A stretch of DNA of 64,000 bases, taken from the NCBI GenBank assembly GCA_907165065.1, contig OU015523.1:123182023-123246022 (forward strand). The letters are read 5' to 3'. Numbering within the stretch: position 1 is the first letter of the stretch; each line of letters opens with the position of its first letter. The notes beneath the pieces were generated by a model. That model was not told the DNA's origin. It did no database searches and worked only from the letters and a program-made list of their open reading frames with translations. Origin of the DNA: Caprimulgus europaeus (taxonomy: Eukaryota > Chordata > Aves > Caprimulgiformes > Caprimulgidae). Position numbers and translations under genes: made by a program. Positions 1 through 12,538 of this stretch are shown here, piece by piece.

Positions 1-110
1 TCTCCCCTCTTCCTGTTTCAAGCCATCACCCCTTGTTCTGTCACTCCCTGCCCTTGTCAAAAGTCCCTCTCCAGCCTTCCTGGAGCCCCTTCAGGTACTG
101 GAAGGCCACT
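1..110 (-). mobile_element. CR1 LINE fragment, group D, cut by window edge
   Basis: Matches the antisense of the avian CR1 3' region, including the segment read in other copies as CCATCACCCCTTGTTCTGTC and a proline-rich shadow frame. The element's 3' end lies left of the window and its truncated 5' end is near 110. CR1 is a non-LTR retrotransposon whose copies are nearly always cut at the 5' end. Only the ORF2 tail and 3' UTR usually survive, and this applies to every copy listed below. Confidence 0.8.
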
Positions 111-3100
111 TTTTTTCAGAGCTGAAGAAGTAGAAAATACTAGAGGAGAAAATCCAAGGACACAGTAATCCCTGTTAGTGGACAGCTTGAGAACAGGCAA
201 GGACATATAGAGTAACCAGGACTAGAAAGGCCAGATTTGAAGTTTGATTTGAGGTTGGACAGGGTTTTCTCAGGAGAGCTTTTGGTATCTTCAAAGATGG
301 AGATCCCACAACCTGGACCCTTGTTCCAGGGTTTGACCATCTACATGGGGAAAAGTATTTCCTAGTGGAAATTTATGTTTTAACGGTTGACTTATTCTCA
401 TCACTGAGCACCTCCCAGGAGAGCCTGGCTCCCTCTCATCTCCACACCGTCCCAGCTGAGAGTTGCAGCCAGTGAAAAAATCACCCTTTATCTTTTAATC
501 TGGTTGCACACTCAACTTTCAGCCTCTCTTTGCACGTCCTCTGCAGTGGTCCCAACCAGCTTGGTGGCTTCACTGACTTCTCTCACCATCTCCCTGGTAC
601 TGGGGAGCCCAAACTGGTCCTAGTGTCCTATTTGACAAGTGCCAAATGGAGAGGGAGAATTGCTTCCCTGGCCTTTGCTGGCTCCTCTCCTGCTACAGCT
701 ATCCACAGCATGGTTGGTCTTCATTGTCCCAGGTCCTTTCCCCCAAAGCTGTTCTCCAGCCCATCAGACTCCAGCCTGTGCTACACCATCCCTTAGAGAT
801 GTCCCATATCAGTGTGAATCAGTCTCAGTAACCAAGGGTGGTCTACACAGGCTCCTGAACTCCTTTCCAGCTCTGTGGTTTTGTTCATCCGAATCACACA
901 AATCCGTAATTCCCTCAGAATTCAATAAAAAGCTCAGGAAAAGGTTGAATTCTTTCCTCCCACGGTGGTTTTTAAATTTTACACATCTTAAACCCAATTA
1001 ATTTGCTCCTCACTGGAAATGTAGCATCCTCAATGGCTCCTGTGAGAAGAACACGTGATAAAAGTAGGATTATCACTTGCAAGAGCAGAGCAATGGCACA
1101 AGAACAAGTATGGTAACGTTTCCTTCTGAAGCGTGGGACCTTCTGTGGAGGATCAGCCATGAGCTTTGTAAAGAAAGCCATTAAACACTGGACTTGAGAG
1201 CAATTCTTCACTGTGGTCTGCTGCTCTTGATAGCTTTTTGTGATGAGAATGCACACGATTGCTTTTCCTACAGGCTTGTGTTTGTGTTGGATAAATTTCT
1301 ATAAGCAGCAGTTGAGGTTGAGAACCTCATTCCTCCAGGGACTGCCTGGCCACCTAGAAAGGGATAGGGCTCTTCCTGGTGGCCACATCTAGCTTTCCCA
1401 TAGGATCTGGGGAGCAGAAGCTGCTGTGGGATTTGGCAAGGGATGGATCCATAGGTGAGAGAGTTCTGCAAAGTTTTCTATTTAAAAATGCTCTAAAGGA
1501 AGGAACAGAAACCTGTTCAACCTAGAGGCATAGACCTTCCCAATCCAGACTGACAGACCTTCCCAGTCCAGACCTTCCCATATTTCTGATGTCTCAGAAT
1601 AGATCTAGGTCTTAAAAATTCACATTTCCAGGACTTGTACATTCCCAAAATCTTTCCTTCTCCTTGCCCCTGTGTTGTTCTTCCTCCTCTTCTTCCCCAG
1701 GCATGTGAGGGGAAGAGGCTGCCACTGCTGGGAAGGGAGCACTGGACTTCTGGTCTCCACAGCTTGGTGTGATGTCCAGTTGCTGTTGCAGTTGTTGCCT
1801 TTGCTGGAGCAGGGGCAGAGCAGGACCCTCTGTCCTCATTCGAGGTGGGACTGTGATGGTTCCTCCTGAGTGACACTCACTTCCCAAGTAGCTGTTGCTC
1901 ATCTCTGAGGAGGGGGTGAGCTGAGTGGAGGGGGTCTGGTGTGCCAGAGGGTGGCAATGATCCATGTGCTGGGCTTCTCCCTGTCTCGCACCTCTCAGCC
2001 TATGTGGAAAGCAAGCTGTAGAGGTTAGCTGCAATCTTGTAGGGTTTTTGGTTCTGGGGAGCTGGAGTATCCCTTCCACATAACCAACACATTGCTCTTA
2101 CTGGTTGCCTTCCCCATAGCTACAGGGGAGAAGTAAGGGTAAGTGTCCACCATGATATGTTCCTCAGCAAAATTTCTGGAGCCCTTTGCAGGGCAGAGCT
2201 CTTCCCAACAGGATCAGCCAGGCTTTCTGCTTGTATGCACCATACACTAACATCTCCACCTTTCTGGGGCTCACCATCCATGTACCTTGGGGACTCCAGG
2301 ACCTACTTTTCATCCGAGGAGTGCAGTTTGTGCACTCAGCTTTAAGTTAAACCCTGACCCTGGGGAAGTTAAAGCCAAGGACACTGGCTGGTGCCACACT
2401 GCTCAGGTGACAGGTTGTGGGAAGAGGGATGGGGTGGAAACAGGAATTTGTTTCAGCTCCATCACGTTTCCATTGGGTCTCAGTTTATAAATAGTTCAGG
2501 TCAACCGTGTGCCTTTGACACTTTTGTGAGGCTGAGGACACTTTGGGTTTTATACTTAGAAATTTTCCTTTCCTGGCTGCCCTCGTCTCCGTGACTGCCA
2601 GGAAAGTCCAGCACAAGAGTCAGAAAAAGGTGCCTGTCTGGATTAACCAGGAGCCTCCCACAGCTGGCACTGAGCTTTGCCCAGGACATGGCCTGGGTGG
2701 TACGAAGGAGCCAGTAAAGCAACGTGGGTTCTGGGTGCTGAGCTGCTCTCGGGGCTGGTCCCAAAATGAGGGAGAGGATGGGAATGGGGTTTCTTCTCCA
2801 TCCTTAGCACTGGGGAAGCAACCTGGGAAGTCAGGTAAGAGTAGTGCTTGTTGAGGATCATTAAACTTATGGAAATTATTAGCTGCAAAGTCACCAAAGC
2901 ATGCAGAACTCTCTTCCTTTACTGAATATATTGGCCTCCTGTTCTTGTGCATTTCTCTGCTGAGCATTGCAACATGGGGCAGGCTGGATGATGGCTGCCT
3001 GGACAGATTCTGGGGCTGGAAAGTGGTATTTCTCTTCTAGCAGAAATTGGGATGTTGAACAACCAATATTCTTATTGCCAACAAGTGAGTGAAAAGAGCA

Positions 3101-3116
3101 TCACAGCATCCATCTG
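111..3116. other. intergenic, no gene seen
   Basis: No coding region with convincing similarity and no recognisable repeat. The only structure noted is a short imperfect direct repeat at 1532-1580, three copies of AGACCTTCCC with spacers. Open frames here (up to ~155 codons) look like chance. Confidence 0.6.
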
Positions 3117-3328
3117 AAGAAGAAATTCTTCACTCTGAGGGTGGTGAGACAGTGTCCCAGGTTGGCCAGAGAAGCTGTGGCTGCTCCTCCCTGGAAGTGT
3201 TCAAGGCCAGGTTGGCTGAGGCTTTGAGCAACCTGGTCTAGTGGAAGGTGTCCCTGCTGCTGGCAGGGAGGTTGGAACTGGATGAGCTTTAAGGTCCCTT
3301 CCAACCCAAACCAGTCTGGGATTCTATA
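3117..3328 (+). mobile_element. CR1 3' fragment, group D
   Basis: Contains the group D 3' module (GAGCAACCTGGTCTAGTGGA, GGTCCCTTCCAACCCAAACC) and ends in ATTCTAT-type sequence. About 210 bp, truncated just upstream of the GAAGAAATTCTTCAC segment. Confidence 0.92.
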
Positions 3329-5060
3329 AGTTTTTTCCTAAAATACACCATATGCTGTGGGTCCATGCATCTCTTCTCGCCACAAGGCAGTGGATGCACA
3401 GAAATGAGACCTTTCCTGCTCTCTTCTTTGCATCCTATCTTGTTACTGCTTTGCAGAAGATGCATCTCTTTTTCGTAACAGCATCACTCCTGGCTCTTGC
3501 TCCACCTGTGATGGGGAACCTCTCAGCTCCTCTCCCACCACTTAACTCCCACATGGAACCAATTCATGTTTTCCCTTTGGGACACAGAAAAGTTTTCCAC
3601 TCATCTTATGAGAAAACCAGCTTCAAATTCCACTGGTAGTTTGAAAATCCCAGCTGAGACCCATCAGATGGAGAGAGCTGTATCTGTTTTTATAAGGTAT
3701 CAGTTTCATCAAGGAGAGGAGGTGGAAGCAGAAGAGTTGCTGTCCATGTGCTAGATGATGGGCAGGGACAAGTCCCAGGCCAAGTTCACACCTCATCATA
3801 GCAGTTTATTAACTGACAGGTCAAGGGCTTGAGTAGTAATCCCACTGTGTTGCAACCCTCATGTAGACATGGGAAGATTGGGAGATATGTCCTGCTCATG
3901 GAGGTAATGGGGATATCTAAAATCTTATCTGCTTGTGGAGTTTATCATGTTTTGGTAAGATGCTGTGCAGATTTTTCTCTTGCTCTTTCAAAAGTGGGAC
4001 AAAAGGCAACAGTTTAGCTTCCAAAAACACATTCAAGGAACATGCTTAGCCATAGGACTGTGGATTCATCCACTGCTTTTTAATGAGCTTCCCTTGAGAG
4101 GAGCACAGAGACCCTGTTTGGGAGCTGTGCAGGGCAGGGGCCTCCACCTCCAGTCTCAAGCAACAAGGATGGATAAGGCATCACTGTGCTGGACAGAAAA
4201 TACAGCTCCCTTTCAGCTCCAAAACCATTTTGGCATAACTTGCTAACTTGAATTTTATCTGCAAACGTTTTTCAGCTTGATACTACTGGGAATCTTGATT
4301 TTTTCCGAGACTTACCAACAGGAAATCCCTGAGCCAGAGGGTTTTAGCTGTAATGAACTTATTGTATATTCAAGCACCGAACATCAATTTGGATTACCAT
4401 GTCAAAAATAAGCACTGAGAGCATGCAACCGTACCCTGGGGTCACCTGTCAGGAACTCCAGACTGAAATTGGCCAGATATAGACCAGTGCAGCCTTGATT
4501 TATATTTTTCCCTGTGCAAATACAACAGCTAAGACTGAACAAACCTACTGCATCTTGGAGATGAGTCCCCTCCTCCTCTCCTCAGCCCCTTCTTCCACTT
4601 TGCATGGGGCTTCTTTGGCTGGGGATGCTTCATTAGAGGCTGCCCAAAGAGCTCAAGGACTAATCAGATGCATTAGGAGGCTAAATTCCTTTATTAGTGC
4701 ACATCTAAATCACTGTCACTTGTGTCATTTTGGGACCCTGAGTCCCAGGCACAATCAGGATTCCCATCCTCCCAGACATTCAGCATGCACAGGTGAAGAC
4801 AAGCTCTTGCTCCCCAGCCTTGGGCTAAAGGCACACAGGAATTCATCCCAAGCATGGGATGCAAGAGGAGAGGTGTGTAGGGGCAGGAGGGATCATTTAC
4901 ACCTTCCTCCTCCCCAGGCATGTAGCCTCAGCCCTGCCCCAGTCTTTCCATCCATCCCCTTTTGCCCACAGCCCAGATGCAGACAGAAGCAGGGAGAATG
5001 GACCAGAAAGCTGGGGATCTTCATTTGTTTCTCAAACTTCATCCCAAGCACTCTGCATTG
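3329..5060. other. intergenic, no gene seen
   Basis: No repeat or gene recognised. A 188-codon open frame at 4495-5061 has no family resemblance and is consistent with chance. Confidence 0.55.
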
Positions 5061-5430
5061 AGAAACTGGGGGTGTTGAGCCTGGAGAAAAGGAGGCTGAG
5101 GGGAGACCTTCTGGCTCTCTACAGTTCCCTGAAAGGAGAGTGGAGAGAGGTGGGGGTGGGTCTGTTCAACCAAGGAGCAAGGGACAGGACAAGAGGAAAT
5201 GGCCTCAAGTTGCACCAAGGGCAGTTGAGATGGGATGTGAGGAAGAATTTCTTTGCTGAAAGGGTTCTGAGGCATTGGAAGGGGTTGCCCAGGGCAGTGG
5301 TGGAGTTCCCATCCCTGGAGGGATTTAACAGATGGGTAGATGAGGTGCTCAGAGATCTGGGTTAGCAGTGGACAGGTATGGTTGGACTCGATGATCTCAA
5401 AGGTCTTTTCCAACCAAATGATTCTGATTC
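5061..5430 (+). mobile_element. CR1 fragment, group A
   Basis: Encodes the group A remnant of the ORF2 tail: [15 protein letters not shown], then [30 protein letters not shown]. The 3' end (GTCTTTTCCAACCAAATGATTCT) is present. About 370 bp. Confidence 0.92.
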
Positions 5431-6420
5431 CCTTTTGCTGCTCATTACTTGCTGCAACCACAGAGCAGCACCCATGGGGCGTGCAGAGCAAACAGCACAG
5501 GCTCACCTCTGCAGAAGGCATAACACCATCACACAGGGATGAGAAAAGGTGCTTTATCAAGGAGATGCTCAGTGGAAGTTTAAATCCCAAGTAGGACCCA
5601 TGTTCAGGATTTTAAAGTCATTCTAAAATACAACTCAAGGATCAGATGCAAATACAGAGTTCCTCTAAATAAAAAGTTTTGCTGAAGTTTCCATGAGCCA
5701 GGGACTTCTGTTATTATCTGCAGCCTTGGTGTTCTCCCCAGTTAATGTCAAACTCCCTGAGATTTCCTCCTAAATCCTTCTCTGGAGATTCTACAGCCCC
5801 TTATATTTAGCTGGATGGAGAAGACAGCTGGAGATAAGGAAGGTCAAACTTGCTTTTGCCAACCAAAGGTCTGGAGTCTTCAAAAAGAAAAAGAAAAAAA
5901 AAAAGAAAAGAAAACAACAAACCAACAACCAAAATTTCTTCATTCATGAACCCAGATCTCTCCTCGCTCCCCCATAATGCTCTAATCAGTTTGTTGAGAA
6001 ACTGGCAATGAATTACTTGCTTTGAGGAAACATTGATCTTCCTCTCCCTTGTATCTGCACACACACAATCAGGTGGGAGACTGTGACCATGGGTCAACAA
6101 TGCAGTTATTGAGGTCAGAGATGGGGTTTGAAGGGCACTTGCAGCCTCTTTTCCTCCCTGCAAACATTCAGCCCCATGAAGAGCTGATCACCTCCATTCC
6201 TTTATCCATCCATCCCTTCATCCATACATCTCTCTGGCTTCCAGTCACTGGGAACAGCTCAGAGTAGAAGCATTTGTCCCAGCCAAGTATTTCAGAATCC
6301 TCCTTGGAGCTTGCTTGCTCTTCCTTCCCTCCTCTGTTTTATTGACTGTTTGTGTGGTTTGTAACTCCTGAGCCTCTAATTCACCTTGGTCTCACAAAGT
6401 ACACCAGTACCAACACGAAA
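5431..6420. other. intergenic, no gene seen
   Basis: An A-rich run lies at about 5884-5915. Otherwise unremarkable sequence with no recognisable gene or repeat. Confidence 0.55.
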
Positions 6421-6495
6421 GATGTCCCTGTTCATAGCAGGGGTGTTGGACTAGATGACCTTTGAAGATCCCTTCCAATCCAAACCATTCTATGA
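6421..6495 (+). mobile_element. CR1 3'-end fragment, diverged
   Basis: A 75-bp piece with GATGTCCCTGTTCATAGCAG, GTTGGACTAGATGACCTTTG and CCATTCTATG, which is the very 3' end of a CR1. Followed 71 bp later by an oppositely oriented copy. Confidence 0.85.
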
Positions 6496-6565
6496 AAATC
6501 AAGTGTATTGGGTTAGACTAAAGACACCACCTGTTTTACACTGGTTTTTTTGGGGAAGAAGGTAG

Positions 6566-6770
6566 ATCATAGAATCATAAAATCATGTAGGTTGGAAAAG
6601 ACTCTTTAAGATCATCAGGTCCAACCATTAAACTAACTCTGCCAAGTCCACCACTAAACCATGTCCCTAAGCACCACATCTACCTATCTTTGAAATACCT
6701 CCAGGGATGGTGACTCCAACACTTCCCTGGACAGCATCTTCCAGTGCTTGACAACCTTTAAATGAAAATG
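6566..6770 (-). mobile_element. CR1 fragment, diverged older copy
   Basis: Starts with the antisense octamer repeats (ATCATAGAATCATAAAATCA) and continues through GTTGGAAAAGACTCTTTAAG and the CCAAGTCCACCACTAAACC module. More diverged than most copies in the window and related to the copy at 55321. Confidence 0.85.
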
Positions 6771-7482
6771 ATGAGAAGCCTTGGGTCTCCTTAGCCTTGG
6801 CAGGTAGAGAAAGGGTGATGGTATCTGTTTTATTCATTCATCTTATGATGAAAATCACAGCAGAAGTTACTGGCTTCAGAGATGCTCAGCCAAAAAGCAT
6901 GAAAAATGCTGCTCTTCTCTCCTGGTCCCCAACTCAACAAATACTCACTCGAGGCAGTAAGGCTTTTCATTAACGCTGGGAGCTTTGCTGCACAGAGCAA
7001 GCCCACGCTAATCAACCCACGTACTCCAGTGCTGATATCTGGCTAATGTCAGGGCAGGGAGGATTAAAGCTTCCTTCTTTGGCCATCTGCAGTTCCCAAC
7101 AAAGCTGACAGCATCTTGGACTTCTCACCCAGGACAAATCCTACCTCAATTTAGCAAGTCTCCTCCGTGGATGAAGGAGTAGCCAAACAACGGCCTCACG
7201 TTGTCACACTACGTGCTGTTGACAAAGTTATCGCTATGAAAACAAGCCAGAGCCAAGTCAAGCGGGGCCCTCCGCCTACTCCAGCATGACAGCATTTCCT
7301 GCTAGCACAGGGGAAAAGGTTAGTGGAGATACACATGGAGGCAAAGGTAAAGGTTGCTGCCACAGGTTGTGAAGCTGCACTTGCTGTGTATCACTGTTTG
7401 GGGTCTGAGAAAGGGGATTTGTGAGGCCTCATCTGGTAGAAGACAAGCATGGTCTCCAAAGGCTAGATGTTTAAGCTAGCTG
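6771..7482. other. intergenic, no gene seen
   Basis: Unique-looking sequence between two CR1 copies; no gene, RNA or repeat recognised. Confidence 0.5.
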
Positions 7483-8074
7483 GGCTTGAGGTGGGTCAGT
7501 GCAAAGCTCATGGAGTTCAACAAGGGCAAGGGCAAGGTCCTGCACCTGGGTCAGGGCAACCCCAAGCACAAATCCAGGCTGGGTGGAGAATGGCTGGAGA
7601 GCAGCCCTGAGGAGAAGGACTTGGGGTGCTGGGGGACCAGAAGCTCCACATGAGGCGGCACCGTGCGCTGGCAGCACAGAGCCAATAACCGTGTCCTGGG
7701 CTGCACCCAGAGCAGCGTGGGCAGCAGGGCCAGGGAGGGGATTCTGCCCCTCTGCTCCGCTCTCCTGAGACCCCCCCTGCAGTGCTGCCTCCAGTGCTGG
7801 GGACATCAACATAAGAAGGACATGGACCTACTGGCAGAGGGGAGGTTGAGATGAAATGTGGGGAAGAAATTCTTCACTGTGAGGGTGGTGAGACAGTGTC
7901 CCAGGTTGGCCAGAGAAGCTGTGGCTGCTCCTCCCTGGAAGTGTTCTCGGCCAGGTTGGCTGAGGCTTTGAGCAACCTGGTCTAGTGGAAGGTGTCCCTG
8001 CTGATGGCAGGGGGGTTGGAACTGGATGATCTTTAAGGTCCCTTCCAACCCAAACCATCCTGTGATTCTATGAT
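7483..8074 (+). mobile_element. CR1, group D, with internal deletion
   Basis: One of the longer group D copies. It begins in the region encoding the C-terminal part of the ORF2 enzyme (shadow of GVGGPEKLH-type text in a shifted frame), and includes the AACCGTGTCCTGGGCTGCAC and GGGATTCTGCCCCTCTGCTC landmarks. At about 7836 it jumps from GGACATGGACCTACTGGCAG straight to GAGGTTGAGATGAAATGTGG, so roughly 200 bp of consensus is missing. It ends with CTGTGATTCTATGATT. Confidence 0.93.
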
Positions 8075-9150
8075 TAAAAAGGTACAACAGGAACACGGTT
8101 GTATGTGACTGAGCACAACTGGAAATTAAATGATGAGATGCTGTGGTTGCAAAGATGAGTTTTTAGCTGCCCAAGTTAACACTCTGAACAGTCCTGGTCT
8201 CTTCCTGACCATCTTCTGTGCTAGGAAGGGTTTCCATGCTTTTCTGAAATACTATGGCTTATAAGACAAATAACACAGTAAAAACTCCAGGTAAAGCTCT
8301 CATTTAGGCAAGACCAGCCCAAAAACTGAGCCCAGCCTGTTGGCACACACCCTTCCAGCAAATGCAGATGGGAAGTGGAAATGTGTGTAGTGGACACTAA
8401 GCACCCCTTCCACAGAAGATCTATGAAGCAGAACATCTCAGCACCTCTTGCTCTTTCTCCACATGCAGCTGGATCTCCTCATTTAGTGGTTGCCCTACAC
8501 GTGTGAGATCAGCTCTTTACAACCATGCTTCTCATTTTTCACTCCAGCACCAAGCCCATGGTTTGAACTGCTGGGAACGTGCTCAAACCTTGCTGATGGC
8601 TTGTGGTTTGGCAAACATTTCAGGAGAGAAATATCCAGGTCAATCTGTTGCTGGTAGAGTTCAGCAACTGCAGAGCTTGTAATTAATTCTAAATTATTGT
8701 AATTGTAATTATTATAAACCAGTGCTAATAACAGTTAAAAAGAGAGAGGTGACAGACATCAATGGATGGAGAAGCCCTACAGAATCCAAAGGGCACTCAC
8801 TCCTTTGAAGTCCATCTGAAGATATGTGAAGTAAATTAACTTCTTTATGAAAGAAATTAATTTTTTGGTTGTTGTTGTTACAAATGCTACTGAAAAACAA
8901 AAAATAGGGAAAGTTTTCAGAGAGCTACATTTATCCTTCAACCTGCCAACACTGTTTAATAAAGAAGGGGTTCCTGGACTAAAGGAAACCACCATCCTGT
9001 TGCTTTTGAACTTAAACTGAAGGTTTCCTGCCTGAACACACAACACAACCCATGACAGTCCATCACCAAGGAAAAGTCATGTTCCTGCACTTCAGACCAA
9101 ATATCTTGGAGCTAAAATAGTGCTCCTGAGTTTCTGATGACTCAGGAGGA
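8075..9150. other. intergenic, no gene seen
   Basis: No gene, RNA or repeat recognised. Confidence 0.5.
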
Positions 9151-9468
9151 GAGAATCCCAGACTGGTTTGGGTTGGAAGGGACCTTAAAGCTCATCCAGT
9201 CCCAACCCCCCTGCCAGCAGCAGGGACACCTTCCACTAGACCAGGTTGCTCAAAGCCTCAGCCAACCTGGCTGAGAACACTTCCAGGGAGGAGCAGCCAC
9301 AGCTTCTCTGGCCAACCTGGGCCAGGGTCTCACAACCCTCACACCAAACAATTTTTTCCTAATATCTAATCTAAACCTCCCCTCTTCCAGTTAAAAGCCA
9401 TTTCCCCTTGTTCTGTTATTAACTGCCTTTGTAAAAAGTCCCTCCCCAGCTCCCTTGTAGGCCCTGGT
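9151..9468 (-). mobile_element. CR1 fragment, group D
   Basis: Antisense 3' end (GGTTTGGGTTGGAAGGGACC) followed by the group D module and the AAAAGCCATTTCCCCTTGTT segment. Truncated at its 5' end near 9468. Confidence 0.93.
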
Positions 9469-10034
9469 GATTTCCAAACCTCTTGAGAGATGCTGCCCTT
9501 GTGCACTGCTCTGACTGCCCTTACACCCAACGTGGAATTACCTTCATTTGCTTCCAGAGAGGTGCTTCTAAATTCCAGCACAGCAACTGAAATTCCTCCT
9601 TTTAATCCATATCACCACACATGCTCCTCCAACGTGATGTCCACCTCAAGGCAATCACAGCCAGGTGACCTGTAGCTGTTCCATAGCCGCTCAGCTCTGT
9701 ATTCACCACTGGGACATCACCTGTAGTGAATATACAGGGAAAAAAGCAGTGCTGTAGCCAGCATTTTGTTTTGAAGTGAAGGAACAGCACACTGATGCTG
9801 CTGTTGCAACAGAGCATCTTTGTCTGCAGCAAGGGACTGAGGAACCTCAAGAGACCTCTGAAGGTAAGAAAAACTGGCAATCACAATGCTAAAAGCTCAG
9901 ACTCTTCCAAACTCAGAGCTGTGGCTTCCCAGGGATCTTTTAAAACCAGGCACACTTGATTTCAGCTCTAAGGGAAAGGTGTTGAGCTGTGGCCAGGATC
10001 ACAGTGGTCCCTTAATGAGAATCCTCATCATCCT
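9469..10034. other. intergenic, no gene seen
   Basis: No gene or recognisable repeat between two CR1 copies. Confidence 0.5.
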
Positions 10035-10473
10035 CCAGCGGAGGCCACAAAGATACTGAGGGGCCTGGAGCATCTCCTGTGTGAGGAGAGGCTGAGAGAG
10101 CTGGGACTGTTCAGCCTGGAGAAGAGCAGCCTGAGAGGGGATCTGATCAATGTCTGTCAATATCTGAAGGGTGGGGGCCAGATGGATGGGGCCGGGCTCT
10201 TCTGGGTGGTGCCCAGTGACAGGACAAGGGGCAATGGGCACAAACTGGGACACCAGAAGTTCCAGAGAAACTGAAGGAAAAATTTCTTCCCTGTGAGGGT
10301 GCCGGAGCCCTGGGACAGGCTGCCCAGAGAGGGTGTGGAGTCTCCATCTCTGGAGATGTTCAAACCCAGCTGGACACTTTCCTGTGCAACCTGGTGTAGG
10401 GAACCTGCTTTGGCAGGGGGGTTGAACTGGATGATCTCCTGAGGTCCCTTCCAACCCCACCATTCTGTGATCA
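10035..10473 (+). mobile_element. CR1 fragment, group C
   Basis: Group C is marked by the remnant frame [13 protein letters not shown] and by [17 protein letters not shown], with the 3' text GATGATCTCCTGAGGTCCC. This copy carries an in-frame stop after the CCAGAGAAACTGAAGG segment. It ends at CCATTCTGTGATCATC. Confidence 0.93.
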
Positions 10474-10746
10474 TCACTCAGATCAGGCATTAAGACTTGG
10501 GGGAACTTTGTAGGGACCCAAGTTAGACAGAAGTGAACTTGGTTTATTGCCACTCCTGCCATTGGTTTAAACATCTGCGTGTGTCGGGCCTGGCTGAGAT
10601 GGAGTTAATTTTCCTCATAGCAGCCCACACAGTGCTGGGTTTTGTATCAGCAGCTAGAAAGGTGTTGGAAACACAGCAGTGTTTTGGTTACTGCTGAGAA
10701 GTGCTACACAGAATCAAGGCTGGCTCTCCAACATTTCTCTTGGGAA

Positions 10747-11039
10747 GTCAGGCTCTTCACAGTGGTGTCCAGTGGTAGGACAAGGGGCAATGGGTGTGAG
10801 CTGGAACACAGGAGGTTCTGCTTAAATTTGAGAAGAAACTTCTTTACTGTGAGGGTAACAGAGCCCTGGAACAGGCTGCCCAGGGAGGGTGTGGAGTCTC
10901 CTTCTCTGGAGACATTCAAGACCCACCTGGACACCTTCCTGTGTGAACTCATCTAGGTGTTCCTGCTCTGGCAGGGGGATTGGACTAGATGATCTTTCGA
11001 GGTCCCTTCCAATCCCTAATATTCTGTGATTCTGTGATC
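10747..11039 (+). mobile_element. CR1 fragment, group B
   Basis: Group B remnant: [39 protein letters not shown], and 3' text TGATCTTTCGAGGTCCCTTC. Ends in two ATTCTGTG octamers. Lies 273 bp downstream of a group C copy in the same orientation. Confidence 0.93.
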
Positions 11040-11929
11040 TTGGGAGGGAACATAGCCAGGACACCAGACCCAAACTGACCAAAGAGCTATTCCATACCAT
11101 ATGACATCTGCCCAGAAATAAAAGCAAGGGGAATGGTGGGGGAAGGGAGGACATTTGTTATTTACAATGTTTGTCCCCTGAAGCAACCCCTACGTGTACT
11201 GAAGCCCCACTTCCCAGGAAATGCCAGACTTCACCTGCTGGTGGGAAGTAGAGAGTCAATATTTTGTTGTTTTTTTGCTTCCACACACATGACTTTACTT
11301 TGTTTCTATTAAACTGTCTCAACTCATGAGTTTGGTGGTTTTGTTCCATCTTATTTTCTCCCCTCCCCATCCTGCTGAGGAAGGGAATGATAGAGCAGCT
11401 TGGTGGGCACCTGGCATTCAAACAAGGTCAACCCACCACGTTGTGAAAGAAAGGAGGAACACAGTGAAATTATCACAAAGCTGAGATGTTATCAAGACAT
11501 CTGTGCTGTGTCCATCAGGTGCTCCATCTCCCCTTGAGGAATCCCACATGGGGCACATACAACAGAAGCCACAGAACACAGATACACATAAGTGTCCTCT
11601 GTCTCTCTGCCAGCACACTCAAGCCTCCAATGAAACCATTGAGGACCTATCAAGTTGCAGTGAAATTTCTCCATCGTTGCAATTTTGCAGGGAGAAGATG
11701 ATTAATATGAGAAAATGATTTCCCAACCCAGCAGCCATGTTCTGAGCAACGCTAGCCAGGTCAGACAAAACCACAGAAGACAAATCCAAACTCTGCCAAG
11801 ACTCTTTCTAATTTCAGACCAGTGAGTGAAACCAGTCTCCTGAAAGCAAAACGAGGAAAGCAAGGGTTGAAAAGAAGGGACAGAGAGATTTGTGCTACAG
11901 AGCTTCACGAAGGAAGATTAGGTAAATAA
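11040..11929. other. intergenic, no gene seen
   Basis: No gene or recognisable repeat. Confidence 0.5.
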
Positions 11930-12538
11930 ATAAATACAGACTGGGCAATGAGTGGATTGAGACCAGCTCTGAGGAGAAGAACTTGGGGTGCTGGGGGACC
12001 AGAAGCTCCACATGAGGCGGCACCGTGCGCTGGCAGCACAGAGCCAATAACCGTGTCCTGGGCTGCACCCAGAGCAGCGTGGGCAGCAGGGCCAGGGAGG
12101 GGATTCTGCCCCTCTGCTCCGCTCTCCTGAGACCCCCCCTGCAGTGCTGCCTCCAGTGCTGGGGCCACCAACAGCACAAGGACATGGAGCTACTGGAGCC
12201 AGTGCAGAGGAGGCCACGAGGATGATGCCAGGGCTGGAGCAGCTCTGCTGTGAGGACAGGCTGAGAGAGTTGGGGCTGTTGAGCCTGGAGAAGAGAAGTC
12301 TCCAGGGAGACTTTCTAGCGGCCTCCCAGTACCTGAAGGGGCTCCAGGAAGGCTGGGGAGGGACTTTGGCCAAGGGCAGGGAGTGACAGAACAAGGGGTG
12401 ATGGCTTGAAAGTGTCAGAGGGGAGCTGGAGCTGAGATGTGAGGAAGAAATTGTTTGGTGTGAGGGTGGTGAGACCCTGTCCCAGGTTGGCCAGAGAAGC
12501 TGTGGCTGCTCCTCCCTGGAAGTGATTCTATGATTCTA
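11930..12538 (+). mobile_element. CR1, group D, with 3' deletion
   Basis: About 190 bp (11975-12165) are almost identical to 7610-7800. It continues through the GAGCAGCTCTGCTGTGAGGA and GAGAAGAGAAGTCTCCAGGG segments that the 7483 copy lacks. At CCTCCCTGGAAGTG it jumps directly to ATTCTATGATTCTA, so about 130 bp of the usual 3' UTR is missing while the terminal octamers remain. Confidence 0.93.

Noticed and set aside
4495..5061. 188-codon open frame upstream of a CR1 copy
   Set aside because: Low-complexity Ser/His/Pro-rich text with no family resemblance; likely chance.
10035..11039. Group C then group B CR1 ~270 bp apart as a composite mobile unit (a similar pair lies at 61977-62791)
   Set aside because: The order is reversed in the second pair and the spacers are unrelated, so this looks like coincidence of two common families.
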